A DNA stretch of 64,000 nt, from contig OX463808.1 of the NCBI GenBank assembly GCA_949825045.1, positions 25,357,674 through 25,421,673 of the forward strand, written 5' to 3'. The notes under the pieces are model-generated. The model ran no database searches, had not been told where the DNA came from, and saw nothing but the letters and a program-made list of their open reading frames with translations. Source of the DNA: Argyresthia goedartella (taxonomy: Eukaryota; Arthropoda; Insecta; Lepidoptera; Argyresthiidae). Positions 47,422-59,372 of the stretch are shown here, in pieces (the stretch's first letter is position 1; every line of letters starts with the position of its first letter). A program made the position numbers and the translations under genes.

Positions 47422-48205
47422 GTCAAAAACTTTGAATGTCAATTTCAGTGCTTTAGAGGCGTTTTCAGCAGGCTGAAAAGTCATTTCAGGCCGTTTCAGA
47501 AGTTGCTCTATCACATATCTAAAGATCGAAATTTCACCCAAGTTGCCGTCGTTTTCAGGCGCCTGAAACATGTTTTCAGTCCGTTTCAGGGCACCTTCTA
47601 TCAGATGACGCCATAACCTGAAAACCCGTTTTCAGGCGTTTTCAGGACCCCTTATGGGCCTCTGAAGCACAAATCGTTATATGGCGAAATATCCGGTAGG
47701 AGTGACAGAGATAGCACTACTAGAACGAGATAGCTATACTCGGAACATTCGAGAAGTGTGTGACAGAGATAGCACTACTAGAAAGAGATAGCTATACTCG
47801 GAACATTCGAGAAGGGAGTGACAGAGAGAGTGCACCATTAGAGAGAGACATATATGGTCTCGAATGTTCTCGGCCCGCACGCTGGTCCTTACTAGAATAT
47901 TCGCGATATGTGTGGACAATGTGTCCAGAGCAGCTCCGCGGGATATAAAAGGCGCCGACGGCCGGCACGAGTTTAGTTACATTTTAACTGCGATCGAGTG
48001 CTAGTACAAGGATAATCGGAGAGAAAGTCTCTTCGTGTGAATAGTGAGTGCATAATTAGTGAAATAGTGTGTGTGTTTTAATTAGTGGATTTTAAGTACA
48101 GTTCGTGTGAATTGTAAGTGCGTAATTTGGGTAATAAAGTGAGTGTTTTATTTAGTGGATTAATTCGTGCTTTTCTATCAAATACGAACCCCCACGCTCG
48201 TAACA
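47403..48205 (+). repeat. 3' LTR of the Gypsy element (803 bp)
   Basis: Read against 41816-42618 block by block, I saw no difference in sequence or length. It carries the same heat-shock elements (47742-47756, 47800-47814), TATA box (47944-47951) and AATAAA (48133-48138). It contains the pol stop codon (47419-47421). Confidence 0.97.
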
Positions 48206-48209
48206 GAAC
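48206..48209. repeat. 4-bp target duplication GAAC, right copy
   Basis: Matches 41812-41815. Removing the element and one copy rejoins the LINE. Confidence 0.8.
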
Positions 48210-51092
48210 GAAGATGCTATTAATGAATTGACGATGATTAATAATAATATGAATGGCAATATGATTACTAATATAAATGATAATATGAATGAAAATAATA
48301 CTATTAATGAATCTATAATGAAAATAATCAGAATCTATTTTTTCGTATATAATAATATTTATGTTCTGCATCAAAATATTGACGGACTTATATCAAAATC
48401 GAACGAGTTAGCGATTCATTTAGAAAACCTAAATTCTATGAACAAAATTGTGGATGAAGTATGTAAAGAACACAATATGATTCAGAGTGACTGCAGTCAA
48501 CTATCAATCTCCAACTATTCATTAATCTCAAGTTCCACCAGGTTAAACAGAGCCGGTGGCTCGTGTTCTCTGCTAAAAAAGAAGTAAATCATAAAAAAAT
48601 ACAGAGGCGTTTGAAACATTCTTCTGTTTAATGGATGACCTTCACCATCAATTCGTGCATAACGGCAACAAGAAAATTATTTTATGCGGTGATTTTAATA
48701 CCAATACTCCAATAAAGACTAAAAATAGTATTCGTTTTGAACAGCAGATGTTAAGTTACAATAAAAAATAGAGATAAACCAACCAACATGTCTTGCAAGT
48801 TTAACCTGTCTAGATAATGTTATACATAACATTAGGGGTTGCAAAAGCGAGGTAATCGAAAATGCTCTATCAGACAACAGTGCGCAATTAATACAATGTC
48901 CTTTAAAAAAAAGCTACACAATAAAGCATTGGTATGCGCGAATATAGTGAAGAAAACATTATTAAATTTAAAGAAAATCTCAATTCTTTGTCATTTAGCT
49001 CCTTATATGAATCTGATCACCCTGGAAAAGCTTTCATAGAATTCTATAATTTCTTTACTCTATTATACAAACTCTGCTTCCCACTTAAAAAGTATAAAAT
49101 GACCATAAATCATAGGCAAAGGTGGATGACATCCGGCATTAAAGCTTGTTATAAAAGGAAACGAGAAATGTTATAGAAATATAGACGTCATCATACTGAA
49201 AGTAACACAATGAACTTAAAATTATATACCAAGCATTTTTAAAAAATCATTAAGTTAACCCAAAGATCACAGAATAGCTTCAAAATTAAAACAGCTCACA
49301 AGTGCAAAAAAAAACATGGAATATAATTAAACAGTCGAAGTCGAACCCCCCAAAATACTGTATTAAAGAGATACATAATAATAATAATGGTGAGAAAATA
49401 ACAGATCCCGCAAAAATAGCTGACGCATTTAATAATTTCTTTATAATATTGATTTGATACTTCAAATCTCAATAATAAATTAAATTTGACAAATAATAAA
49501 AACAACAAGACATATTACAACTGCAATTCCATATTTCTTAACCCGACATCCTCAATGGACATCTATAAAATAATCAAATCACTTAAGAATACGAATAGCA
49601 CAGGGTATGATGACAAATCGACGAAAATAGTAAAAACTGTGGCGGAAAACATCTCGCCAGTACTAAGCTCTAATATCTATTAATGTCTTGAAATTAGAAC
49701 TTTCCTAAATGAATTGAAAACTGCAATTGTGATACCCCTTTTTAAAAAGGGTGATAGACTTAATATGGATAACTACAGACTGATAGAATTAATTTCTATC
49801 TTTTCAAAAATGTTTGAAAAGGCTTTATCTAACAATGTATATAATTATTTTGAGACACAGAATCTTTTATCTAAAGAACAGAAGGTTTGAAAAAAAAAAA
49901 CGATAAACATGGTCATTTATGACTTTCTTTTAAAAATAATTTCGAAAATAGAAAAGAGAACCCCAATTGCTATCCTATATATGTGGATATGACACAGGCA
50001 TTCGATTAAGGTAATCATGACATTTTATTTTATAAACAATATGACTACGAAATTAGAGGACAATCAATAAGACTCATAGGATCACACTAAGAAAATAGGA
50101 AACAAATCACACAAATAGATAAAATAAGTAAACAATTCTAATGTAACAAAAACATTTATCAAAAGAAACGAAAACTACGCGAGGTGTACCTCAAGGAAGC
50201 GTAATGGGGTCATTACTCTTTCTTACTTACATAAATGACCTTTCGGAGTGCGGTAGAACACCCAATGGGACAGTTATTTTAGTTTGTAATGATCTAGATG
50301 AATTAAAAAACGACATTAATAATTCCTTATCTGACATTGTAGGCTGGTCAAACCATAATTAATCTTGACAAAACTAAACGCATGACATTTCAACAACAAA
50401 TAAAGAGCCAGAATATGGAAATTAAATATTTAGATAAGGAAATAGAGCAGGTAACTGTTGCGAAGTTCTTAGGACTGTACATTGACGAGAATCTGAAATG
50501 GAATGCCCAAATTGAAAGTATTTGTGATAAAATAAACTTTATAAGTTTGCATATGCCTTATACAATTTATCAAAAAAAGTATCGGAATACTTGGTAACAG
50601 TAGCCTATAATAGGTATGTAGATTATATATTAAGATTTGTAATTATATTTTGGGGACACGGATCCGGAAAGGAGAAGGTATTGATATCACAAAAAAGTGC
50701 GCCAGAGCCATATTTGGACTTCGTCGCACAGAAAGCTACAAGCTCCATTTTCAAAATACCTAAACATTCTAACATTTCCGGCATTATTTATTTATGAAGT
50801 TGTGGTAAATACCACAAATAAATCCATAAATTTGTTAAATCGTTCTAGATTCGCTTTAATATATATTAAAGCGAATCTAGAACTATTTAACAAATTCACA
50901 AGGACACGCTACCAAAATAAAATGTGCTCTTAACAACAAAAAACAGCAATATTTCAAAACAGATTTTTTGGAATGGCACCCATATTGTATAATAAGCTGC
51001 CCGAAAGGATTCGCGGAATGGAAAGCATAAATCAATTCAAAGCAGAAGTGAGGAAATTACTAACTAATAAGACATCCTACAGCACCAAATAA
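48210..51092 (+). pseudogene. decayed CR1-like LINE, endonuclease to reverse transcriptase
   Basis: This continues the LINE begun at 41355. The endonuclease starts near 48357 (YVLHQNIDGLISKSNE; RAGGSC; then ILCGDFNTNTP about 48675-48710). The linker and reverse transcriptase follow in broken frames: KSLKNTNSTGYDDKS (about 49575-49620), AIVIPLFKKGDRL, GVPQGSVMGSLLFLTYINDL (about 50182-50241), then FLGLYIDENLKWNAQIE (about 50467-50517). Around the expected FADD motif the sequence is shortened to VILVCNDLDEL, so the catalytic centre is lost. The final helical tail ends at a TAA at 51090. Many stops show it is far older than the Gypsy insertion. A long palindrome interrupts it at 50829-50896. Confidence 0.85.
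50829..50896. repeat. 68-bp near-perfect palindrome inside the LINE
   Basis: The central 42 bp (50842-50883) are a perfect palindrome with no spacer, centred on 50862/50863. It extends on both sides to 50829 and 50896 with one mismatch (50841 against 50884). The right arm reads as normal LINE coding sequence (KANLELFNKF), so the left arm appears to be an inverted duplicate of it. Confidence 0.9.
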
Positions 51093-51439
51093 TACTTAAA
51101 TGATTAATTGTGATCTTTGCTTATTGGGCTCGCTACACCGTCCAATCATTATTTTGTTATTTATAGATTTAACAGTTTTCATTCCATTCTGTGCATGTAA
51201 CATATATTTGTATGTCAAATGGCTATAAATATCGTACTATGAAACATCGATCTCAACCTATATTAACACCAACTGATGTAAAACATATTTCCACAAATAC
51301 ATTATTTCATTGATTGATTTAATAATAATTTTTGAATATCTACCGACTTTGGTCTATGCCCTATAAAGGGTTAAGCACTATACAGTAATTGAGATGTTCA
51401 CTACAAATATTCTTCTTCTTCTGGTGCCTCTCCTATCGG
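51093..51439. other. probable 3' UTR of the decayed LINE, then unassigned DNA
   Basis: Follows the LINE stop codon. No clear tail repeat was found, so the LINE's 3' end is not fixed. Confidence 0.35.
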
Positions 51440-51444
51440 AATTG

Positions 51445-51710
51445 GCAATCATTAATGACGACCCGAATGACCGAGTCGGCAGTGACCCTGCCTACGAAAC
51501 CAAGGGTCCCGGGTTCGAGTCCCGGTGGGGGCAAATATTTGTTTGATGAGAACGGATGTTTGTACCCTAGTCATGGTTGTTTATCTATCTAAGTATAATA
51601 TTTATCTATATAAGTATGTGTATCGTTGTCTAGCACCCAAGATACAGGGAATCCTAGTTTGGGGCTAGATCAATGTGTGTAAATAGTGTCCAAGGTATTA
51701 TCAATCATTG
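51445..51710 (+). mobile_element. tRNA-derived SINE, lepidopteran type
   Basis: The head contains an A-box-like TGACCGAGTCGG and a clear Pol III B box GGTTCGAGTCC (51512-51522) within GGGTTCGAGTCCCGGTGGGG. The body continues GCAAATATTTGTTTGATGA and GTATCGTTGTCTAG. The combination is typical of a SINE family common in Lepidoptera, transcribed by Pol III and mobilised by LINE enzymes. It is not a working tRNA gene: no acceptor stem closes around the B box. Confidence 0.75.
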
Positions 51711-54700
51711 CACACAAACAAACTTGATTTTTACAAATATTTTGACATGTGTAATACACATACTTAGTTTTTACTGGCTTTCTATTGCTTTTTATTTCTC
51801 AATTTGACTCTTTTAGTTTGGTATTTTGGTACAAAAGCTGAAATAGTTGCACTACAAGGTCTGTGGTGGGTCCGATCAGTGGTCGGCATACAAATTAAAG
51901 GTGTCAGATCAGGCGATCGGCCGACACTCTCACGGAAGCGATTACCGACCTAAGACAATGGCAGGCAGGACGTGCATCTATTACCCTTTTTAAACTTGTA
52001 ACAGCTGCCCTTTAAAACTCGATAATGACACGTTGTTTCTCAGTGACTATGCTTGTACTTTGAATGGCTCCAATTGCAGAAACTTTAAGTAGGCATATAA
52101 ATCAAGTTTGAAATGACGACTTGAATTCCCAGGCTGTTTGATCAATGGATCAGTGCACTGCACCTCGAATGCTTCATAGTCAAAGCTTGACATGATTTAT
52201 GAATTCCAATCGTAGCACAACCCACCCGCATCCCTCTATGTCGGCTGAAACCGCCCACCACCCTCAAGTGATTGCTTTTCCTCTACCTGTCTCTCAATTT
52301 GGAATCTGATTCTTTATAGCAATTATTTCAGTCTTTCGAGATTTTGTTAGGTCTGCAAAAGGGCTGGACATAATTCATCAATTGTCTGTAATATGAAAGC
52401 AAACAACGGAGTTGACTTGGCCCGGGAAGGGTAAACCGAACGAGTTAGGAGGGCAAAAGGAGGGGGGGGGGGGGGGGGGGCGAGCGAGACAAACAAATGA
52501 CGTACACAGAAATGTACTCGCGACGCGCGCCCCTTCTCGCGAGCTAAGCCCTATGCAAAATAAAACACTCGATTGACATCTCTTTGAAATTTATTAAAAA
52601 TTCAGCCGGCTTTAACTTTAAATGGGGGGGTTAAACGCTCAAGAGAAAGGATTATTCGGTGTATCCAAAATATCGTTAACTTTATCCTTGTTATATATTT
52701 CCGTCTGTGCTTTTATGCGGATTAGTTATTGATGGTTTAAGAGGGAACTGGTTACGAGCGAGTTACGAGAAAGGAATCCCTTTATTGTGACAAAATCAGT
52801 GGAGTCAGACGTCAATAAATCAGAATAATTCGCAACAATTTCAGACCAATATATATATATATATATCTAGTAGTTTCTACGACAGACCGTACTTAAAAGA
52901 AAACGCCGTTAGCACCTCAATGTGTATGCGAACCAACCGTGACAATTCTTTGTTGTGTAAAAAACGTCTGTTTGTGAGAAGAGTAGCAAATACCCTCTTA
53001 TATATGAGTCATAAGAGCGACTGAGAGGTGGTGCAATGCGCCATGCGTATGACACACGAAATAGGTGCATTTGCGGCGTCTACCTAGAGTAATTGTCTGT
53101 GGAAGTTACCTATATCTAGGTTTGTTTCAATGCCGTCAGAATTACAATCAAGTTAAGCCGACAGATGCAGCCAGGGAAATCTAATTACAGCCCCTAGTCC
53201 AGCAAAGCGTGCCCTGATCTTATCAAACAAGGTGGTATGTCTGGTTATGATACAGGTGGTGGTAGCCGGGCATCGGAGGTGGCGGTCAGTCGGGGGGTAA
53301 GAGAGGGGATCCCGTTCTCCATCTTCGGATACACACCACCGGTGCGGCACACTGAGTCCTGCCCCGATAATTATTCTCATTGTACCGGTCCAGTTAAATG
53401 TTACTTCGCGTTATGTCCAAGGAGGTCCCCCGTTTAATGGCTTAAAGTACTTTAACTTTGTGAATGATTATATCGTATTGTTAGGTAAAGGGGTATCTTT
53501 GTTTTCTTCAGTATCCTTTCTCACTGTTCCTGAAAATCAATGTTCACACTTCTGCACTGCTTAAAAACGCGTCCCAACCAAAATAATGCAAGTCAAAATT
53601 GTTAACCAGTTTTCTCAAAAGTATCCGGCCGCAAAGCTATTTAGCACGATAATAGAATCGGATGAAGCCTCTTGACCGTGGAGGCTGATTAGGATCTACT
53701 CAGTGAATTCGTTCATTTAAAAGCATAAAACGAGGCGAAATTGGCGAAAAGTCGAAGCCGCAGCGACGGCCGGGGTAAAGGTATACCGTGTTACTGTTAT
53801 TTTTATTTTTTAAACAATTTTTGAACAGGAAATTTACATAGCCATCTGAATCTCTAGCACTAAGTTAAGGGCATTATCTACACATGTTACAACATATATT
53901 AACTGTAGCTATGTGTAGGTAAATGTATATCTGTAACTATTTCAGATACTGTTAATAAGAATCTGTATCTAGATTTTAAAATTGAGACTTCAATCAGGCA
54001 AATTATGGAAACGATTGTGCCCATAACTTTCCCTGCCCATCATTTCATCTTCGTCCTTAAGTAACTGCATAAAAATGATGCAATACATGCATACAATCTA
54101 AGTCCATTCAGAATTTGGCTTTTAAAGTAAAGGATGATTGGAAAATTGAATTCATGTTTTTATATTGGCATGTCCACAAACTTCTCACTAGCCGATATAA
54201 AAATATTCATTCATTTATTCATTCGTTCATTTATAATTTATTTTATTTCATATTATTTATTAACGCAGTAATTTATGTATTCATAAATACATAAATTACT
54301 GCGTTTCTATTTATTTTGTAGAATTGGAATCCACTAAAGGTCCGAGGCGGTAGGCCGTGGCCGAGTCAGCTATATTATTACACGAGGAATATTTGTAACT
54401 ATAGCCGTTTTACTATAAAAAATGTTACACATAGTTTAACCTTAAAACTAACGTCAAATCCTATAATTTTTATCTTTAAACAAGTGTTGAACAGGGTTTT
54501 TTTTGTGGTAAGACCCTATAAGTTATTAGTTCTCGAAAACGGAGCTAAAGTTTTCTATTATTTTTTTCTATGCAGGGGTTTTTGGGAGCAAAAATCTATG
54601 TAACTAGGTCTCATGTGTAGGACCGGCTTAAGGATCCTATGACAAGCTTGGACGATAAATAATTACATAGAAACTAGAGATATCTCCATGTCAAAATAAA

Positions 54701-55020
54701 CACACGATCTCATTAGGGCTCGTGTTACATAATATTTAAATATGTAGTTTTATTGCATTTACTTTTTTGTCTTTCTTGTTTAAAATAATCTATCAGTTAA
54801 CGTCTGTGTCAATAAATAAACAAACTATCTCACCTCAATTTTACGATTTTGTTTTCAGATTGTGAAAATCTACAAAGTTCTTGAAGCTTTTAAAACATGA
54901 AATACTGATATTCAGTCATTCACAATTGTGTATCGCTGGGTACAATGCGTGAAAATCTCTGAGGCAGTCGTCTATACATCGATTAGTCCAAGTCCTTTTA
55001 TACTAATATAGCCACTATTG
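51711..55020. other. unassigned intergenic DNA with simple repeats and a hairpin
   Basis: Contains a 19-base G run (52462-52480), an AT dinucleotide run near 52848-52867 and a palindrome at 54262-54305. The 53.15-53.44 kb frames are probably chance. No gene recognised. Confidence 0.4.
54262..54305. repeat. 20-bp perfect inverted repeat, 4-base loop
   Basis: Arms 54262-54281 and 54286-54305 are exact inverse copies around CATA, with ACGCAGTAATTTATG at the base of the stem. Confidence 0.88.
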
Positions 55021-55024
55021 AAAC

Positions 55025-55345
55025 GCCTAGAGGTATTCGCACATCGGAAACGATCGTGCGGGTAGCAACATCTGGCCGAGACGGGCACTGGATGGGTGTC
55101 CGTTCTATGTGGCATCTGGTTCGGACGCTTCACTGTTTCGGATGGCACGTTAAGCTGTAGGTCCCGGCTACTATCGCTACTCGGTGGTAGTAGTCGTAAA
55201 GCTGTTTCAGAGGCCCTAATAGGGCAGCTTGATAACTTCTGACAGTCGGGTTAGCCACAACCCCTCCATCAACCCGCACTGAGCCAGCGTGGTGGAGTAT
55301 GGCTCGATCTTACCCGGGCAAAGGCCCATGCCCAGCTACATTTAT
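55025..55345 (+). mobile_element. lepidopteran SINE-like dispersed repeat, copy 1
   Basis: Shares with 56341-56690 GTGCGGGTAGCAA, GGATGGGTGTCCGTT, ACGTTAAGCTG, GTCCCGGCTACTATCGCTAC, GGTGGTAGTAGTCGTAA, CCTCCATCAACCCGC and TGAGCCAGCG. It is non-coding. The family resembles the widespread moth repeat that contains the phrase 'cacgttaagc..ggtcccgg'. Confidence 0.75.
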
Positions 55346-55479
55346 AACCACTATCTAGTACAAAGTCAAGGAACCGAATAGTGGCTCGACCGGCGGCGAG
55401 TAATAGATATATCTAAAAATAAAATATTCAAAATTTCTCCATTACTGTAGATATTTAAAAATGTGCTTTTTTAGCCTAT

Positions 55480-55560
55480 ACGGTGTCCCACTGCTGGGCA
55501 AATGCCTCGCCGGTTCGAGCCCACACATCTCCAGCCGAAGCTTTATCCTATACAAATGTG
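55480..55560 (+). repeat. short lepidopteran repeat fragment
   Basis: CCACTGCTGGGCAAATGCCTC is a phrase common in lepidopteran interspersed repeats. It is followed by GGTTCGAGCCC, a B-box-like sequence. Only a fragment is present. Confidence 0.45.
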
Positions 55561-55639
55561 CTTAGTACAAGAAATGTATTGCCTCTAAGACCACCGTAGG
55601 ACAAGAAGGACAAAGCAACTCCGGCATGTAATTTTTATA

Positions 55640-55835
55640 TCCTTTTAAAAAAGGCTGGGCTTATGCAGCCCATTAATGCCCCCACCGAGGGGCACGTGCC
55701 TTTACCCGGATACGAGTAAGATCAAGCCATACTCCACCACGCTGGCTCAGTGTGGGTTGATGGAGGGGTTTTACGACCACTGCCACGTATAGTAGCCGGG
55801 ACCAGCAGCTTAACGTGTCATCCGAAACACTGAAC
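55640..55835 (-). mobile_element. SINE-like dispersed repeat, copy 2 (inverted, partial)
   Basis: Reverse complement of the 3' two thirds of copies 1 and 3: GAGGGGCACGTGCC, AAGATCAAGCCATACTCCAC, GCTGGCTCAGTG, GATGGAGGG, AGCCGGGACC and AGCTTAACGTG. Confidence 0.75.
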
Positions 55836-56340
55836 GTCCGTTTATGTACTTAAGATTAATTAATTATCTTATTAGTGCATGGTGAGGTTTTGAACTTGCA
55901 TCTCCTGTGTGAGAAGCAAGCGTGAAAGGAGTTATTCAAATATTACAAAATATCAATAATAACTGAGTTCTTTGTTGCGTTAGATATTATCAGCATGTAC
56001 TCTTGTAATTTTTTTGTATACTTTTCCCCTTCATTGCGGTAACCCAATGTATTGGAAACCAAGTTATTTAATCTGTAGCTCGTACAGCGTCCACGGCAGA
56101 TAAACTATTATACTATCAAGAGTACGTTCAACTCGGACGCACCGTACTATTATTAAAACGAAATTCGATTTAAAGCGATCCCTCCTCGTCTGTTGCGAAA
56201 TTGACATTTATTCTTGTTTTTCATTGTAGCAGTTGCAGCAGAACTATTGTTAATTAGATCAAACGGCGCGTGAGCAATGCGGCGCTGATGAGAAATGGAC
56301 GATTAGGATTATCGGCATTTTTCTATGTTATTTTATTGGA

Positions 56341-56695
56341 AGTGTCCGCGGCCTAGCGGTGTTCGCACATCGAGAACGGTCGTGCGGGTAGCAAGTTCTG
56401 GCTGAGACGGGTACTGGATGGGTGTCCGTTTCTATGTGGCATTTGTCTCGGATGCTTCCGTGTATCGGAGGATACGTTAAGCTGCAGGTCCCGGCTACTA
56501 TCGCTACTGGTGGTAGTAGTCGTAAGGCTGTGTCAGAGGCACTAACAGGGCAGCATGAAAACATCTGACCTTCCGGTTGGCCAGCCCGACATCCCTCCAT
56601 CAACCCGCTCTGAGCCAGCGTTGTGGAGTACGGCTCAATCTTACTAGTATCTGGGTATGGGCCCGTGCCCCTCGGTGGGAACATCAATTGGCTAC
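56341..56695 (+). mobile_element. SINE-like dispersed repeat, copy 3
   Basis: The longest copy, starting GTGTCCGCGGCCTAGCGGTG, which has a tRNA-head look, and ending near CCCGTGCCCCTCGGTGGG. The minus-strand 119-codon frame across it is a shadow. Confidence 0.75.
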
Positions 56696-56720
56696 ATTAT
56701 GCATTATATATTATTATTTT

Positions 56721-57018
56721 TATCTACACACGTATCATAAACCCTCTTTACTGCTTACAAAACCGCAAGTTACGATCAGCATAATGTTAAACTACTTGGT
56801 AAAAACTCATTTCTTATCTGAAAAATTACATATTATGACCATAATGTGTAATTTTTCTACATATTATGACATTCAAATTCAAATGACAGTCTGTAAAGTT
56901 GGTACTGACATTCAAATTTCGAACGCCGACGCCCGCCTGCGTGAAGTTGGTACTACAGAACAAGCTAAACAACAGCAGAGCCACAATGCCGGTCAAACAT
57001 GCGGTTTCTGAACACATC
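56721..57018 (-). mobile_element. MITE-like element beta, copy 3 (one end missing)
   Basis: Starts TTTTATCTACACACGTATCA and shares the core with copies at 18.0 and 27.6 kb, but the second inverted end is absent. The minus-strand frame (56826-57020) retains MCSETACLTGIVAL and STNFT. Confidence 0.7.
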
Positions 57019-57239
57019 AATTATACTATTTATTTATCAACATTTTTAACTTGTCGCTTATTGCGGGCTACGTAAAATGACATAGAAGTTGCTTTAATCC
57101 ATACACAACTCCTTTTGTGATTTAGGTTCTCACTACAAAAATATTAACTCCTGTTGTGTTCTGACATTGGTTTGAGGGTTTTTTTTTTTTTTTGTAGTAC
57201 ATAAAACGATTATAATTTAATGCGACTTGCTTTACAGTA

Positions 57240-57490
57240 CAGGGACTTCTGTGCAGGGTGTAACAGAAAGGTGTATGCATATTTTAGGGGGCATCATACT
57301 GAACAAATTTCACTATGAAACTTTATTACTCTCGTCTTTATACAAAACCGCTGATCGCCCGGCCCATGTATGGAGAAGTGAAAACTAAAGTTGCTCCGAT
57401 CAAATTGAATTCATATTGAATGTTGTCCAGAATGATGTCCCTAACAGCCCCCTGAACCATGACTTCACCTTTCTTTTATACCTAATACAT
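57240..57490 (+). repeat. dispersed repeat gamma, copy 2
   Basis: Matches about 19320-19550: TTGCTCCGATC, GTTGTCCAGAATG, TGTCCCTAACA, ATGACT, ACCTTTCTT. Boundaries are approximate. Confidence 0.55.
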
Positions 57491-59370
57491 GTCCATAAAC
57501 TGTACAACAATGCTACATAAAACGAGTCCATTCAATAACACACAATAAACCCAGTAACTAAAAATAAATTATCTAGTTACTGGGTTATTTATTTCAAACT
57601 TAAAATCATAATCTTCAAAATATCTTCCTTTGCCTAGACAGAGATTCATAAATCCTATCGAAATCCTTGGCGCTGATACGATGCGGCGAGAGGGCGGTAC
57701 TAAAATTACCGATTTAGCTCAAAAACATACATGTGGCGCCATCTGTTATCGGGTAGAGGAACTAAGTTTAACCTTCCTTCAAAAGAAAATTTCTTGAATT
57801 AGCATTTAATTTTGCAAGCTTATCTAATATATGGTTTTTCAATGTATTTTTATTTTAAATTAGATATGCGTCTTGCTCAGGTATATACTAATTAATACTC
57901 ACTTGCACTTGCCTATTTATCTACGTTTATTGTGAGAAATACTGGACAAGATAGCTAGGATAGTAGCCATTCAAGGAGTTTTTTTATTGCTAGATTCAAA
58001 AACGCCCTAGGTTAATTTCAATAACATTTCATTACAACGAATTCCCTAACATATAACCCCTTAAAATTTTACTTCACCTGTGAAACCCGTGAATTATGAT
58101 ATTGTATCGACACGAGGCATATAGGCGTCGCCCCCCTCCAACGCCCGCCCATAAGGGGGGATGTGCTCCCGCGTATCTCGATTAAAGCCGTAAATACTTG
58201 CAGATTAATTATCCTGTAAACACTCGCGAGTCACCGCGGCTCGGGCTCACCTACGCTCGCTCCACGTACAAATTCAACTTTTCCAATTAAATTTCGTGAG
58301 GCATTAATAATTATTTGGGTACATCAATTTGTTTCGAAACTCCGGCTGCGGGGCTGCTTCTGAGATCGGTTGTATGTACAGTCAACACTTCAAGCTGACA
58401 GCCCCCCTAGCATGATGGGTTTGTTTTTTTATTCACACAGCTTTCTCACCTTTCATGACGTAGGCGCTGGGTGGCCCTAGAATAGACTGTATTATGATAT
58501 CTGTACAGATTCATTATTTTTCGTTTATAATTGCAGTGGGTTAAGGCGTCTCTATGTATTACCCTTGGTTCTGGAAAAGATTTACCGCCTTATTCATAAA
58601 ACTTATCAAACCTCATTAGCTAAAGTATGCTTTGTCCTTTTCTCACAAAGACAAATTTCAAAGTAACAGACAAAGACAAACGAATTATAACGGTATTATT
58701 GTTAAAATAGGTTTATTAGACGTTTATGAATAAGGAGGTTTGTCTATGCCTGATACTGATGCTGTACTGCTTTTTTAAATAAAGTCGTTTATCGTTATAT
58801 CCTCTGTGTTACTGCTAAGACACGTATCTATTTGGAACTATTTGTTGTACCATATAATATAAACAATGTAAATAAGACAATCAACACAAGAAGCATGAAA
58901 TATCAACCCGAATCCGATTCTAATGTCGAAATAAAGCATAAGTCTTAATCGCAGGAGCAAAACGTAATAGCATTTGTTTCAATGAGCACCGAAGGGAATT
59001 AATTAAACTTGAAATGAAATATTAACACTTTAACGTACAAAATCTAATGCCGTTAAGTTATAACGTGATTATTCAACTTCTCGGCAGTAATTTTCAAAAA
59101 CATTTAGAAAATTAAATTGGTAGAGCGAGCGAGCGGCATGGCGGTATATATAGGTACATACCTCCTTTCAGCATCCGCTTTTGTGAAGGAATACTCAGCG
59201 CTCGGCACTTCGCACTGTGAAATTAATTTTCTTCGTCTTTATGTAATTTAATTATAAACATTTCAATATGGCGCTCGGGGAGTTTCCGCTTCGCAGCAAT
59301 GTTAAATAGAACCGTTTGATACTTATCTCCTAATTCAGTTTTGGGATGATTGCGCAATCATAGTAGGATT
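57491..59370. other. unassigned DNA with a small hairpin
   Basis: ACCCAGTAACTA (57549-57560) pairs with TAGTTACTGGGT (57574-57585). No gene recognised in the rest. Confidence 0.4.
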
Positions 59371-59372
59371 GT

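Larger units (their letters stand above)
41816..48205 (+). mobile_element. Ty3/Gypsy LTR retrotransposon, structurally intact (6,390 bp)
   Basis: The element has two 803-bp LTRs without a visible difference, each starting TGTTACG and ending CGTAACA. It also has a tRNA-Leu primer site, gag (388 codons), pol (1,199 codons, order protease, RT, RNase H, integrase, which defines Ty3/Gypsy), a short polypurine tract and a 4-bp GAAC target duplication. No envelope-like frame is present. Identical LTRs imply recent insertion, since they are copied from one template. It landed in a much older LINE. The clade within Ty3/Gypsy was not assigned. Confidence 0.96.

Noticed and set aside
47422..48205. Envelope gene after pol
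   Set aside because: Pol ends inside the 3' LTR, so there is no room; the short frames there are identical in both LTRs and match no protein.
51445..51530. Functional tRNA gene
   Set aside because: A good B box is present, but no closing acceptor stem is seen, and the body matches a SINE.
52462..52480. G-run as a regulatory quadruplex
   Set aside because: A 19-base homopolymer is more simply a slippage product; nothing nearby suggests a role.
56328..56687. 119-codon minus-strand protein
   Set aside because: It runs through a SINE-like repeat present in three copies.
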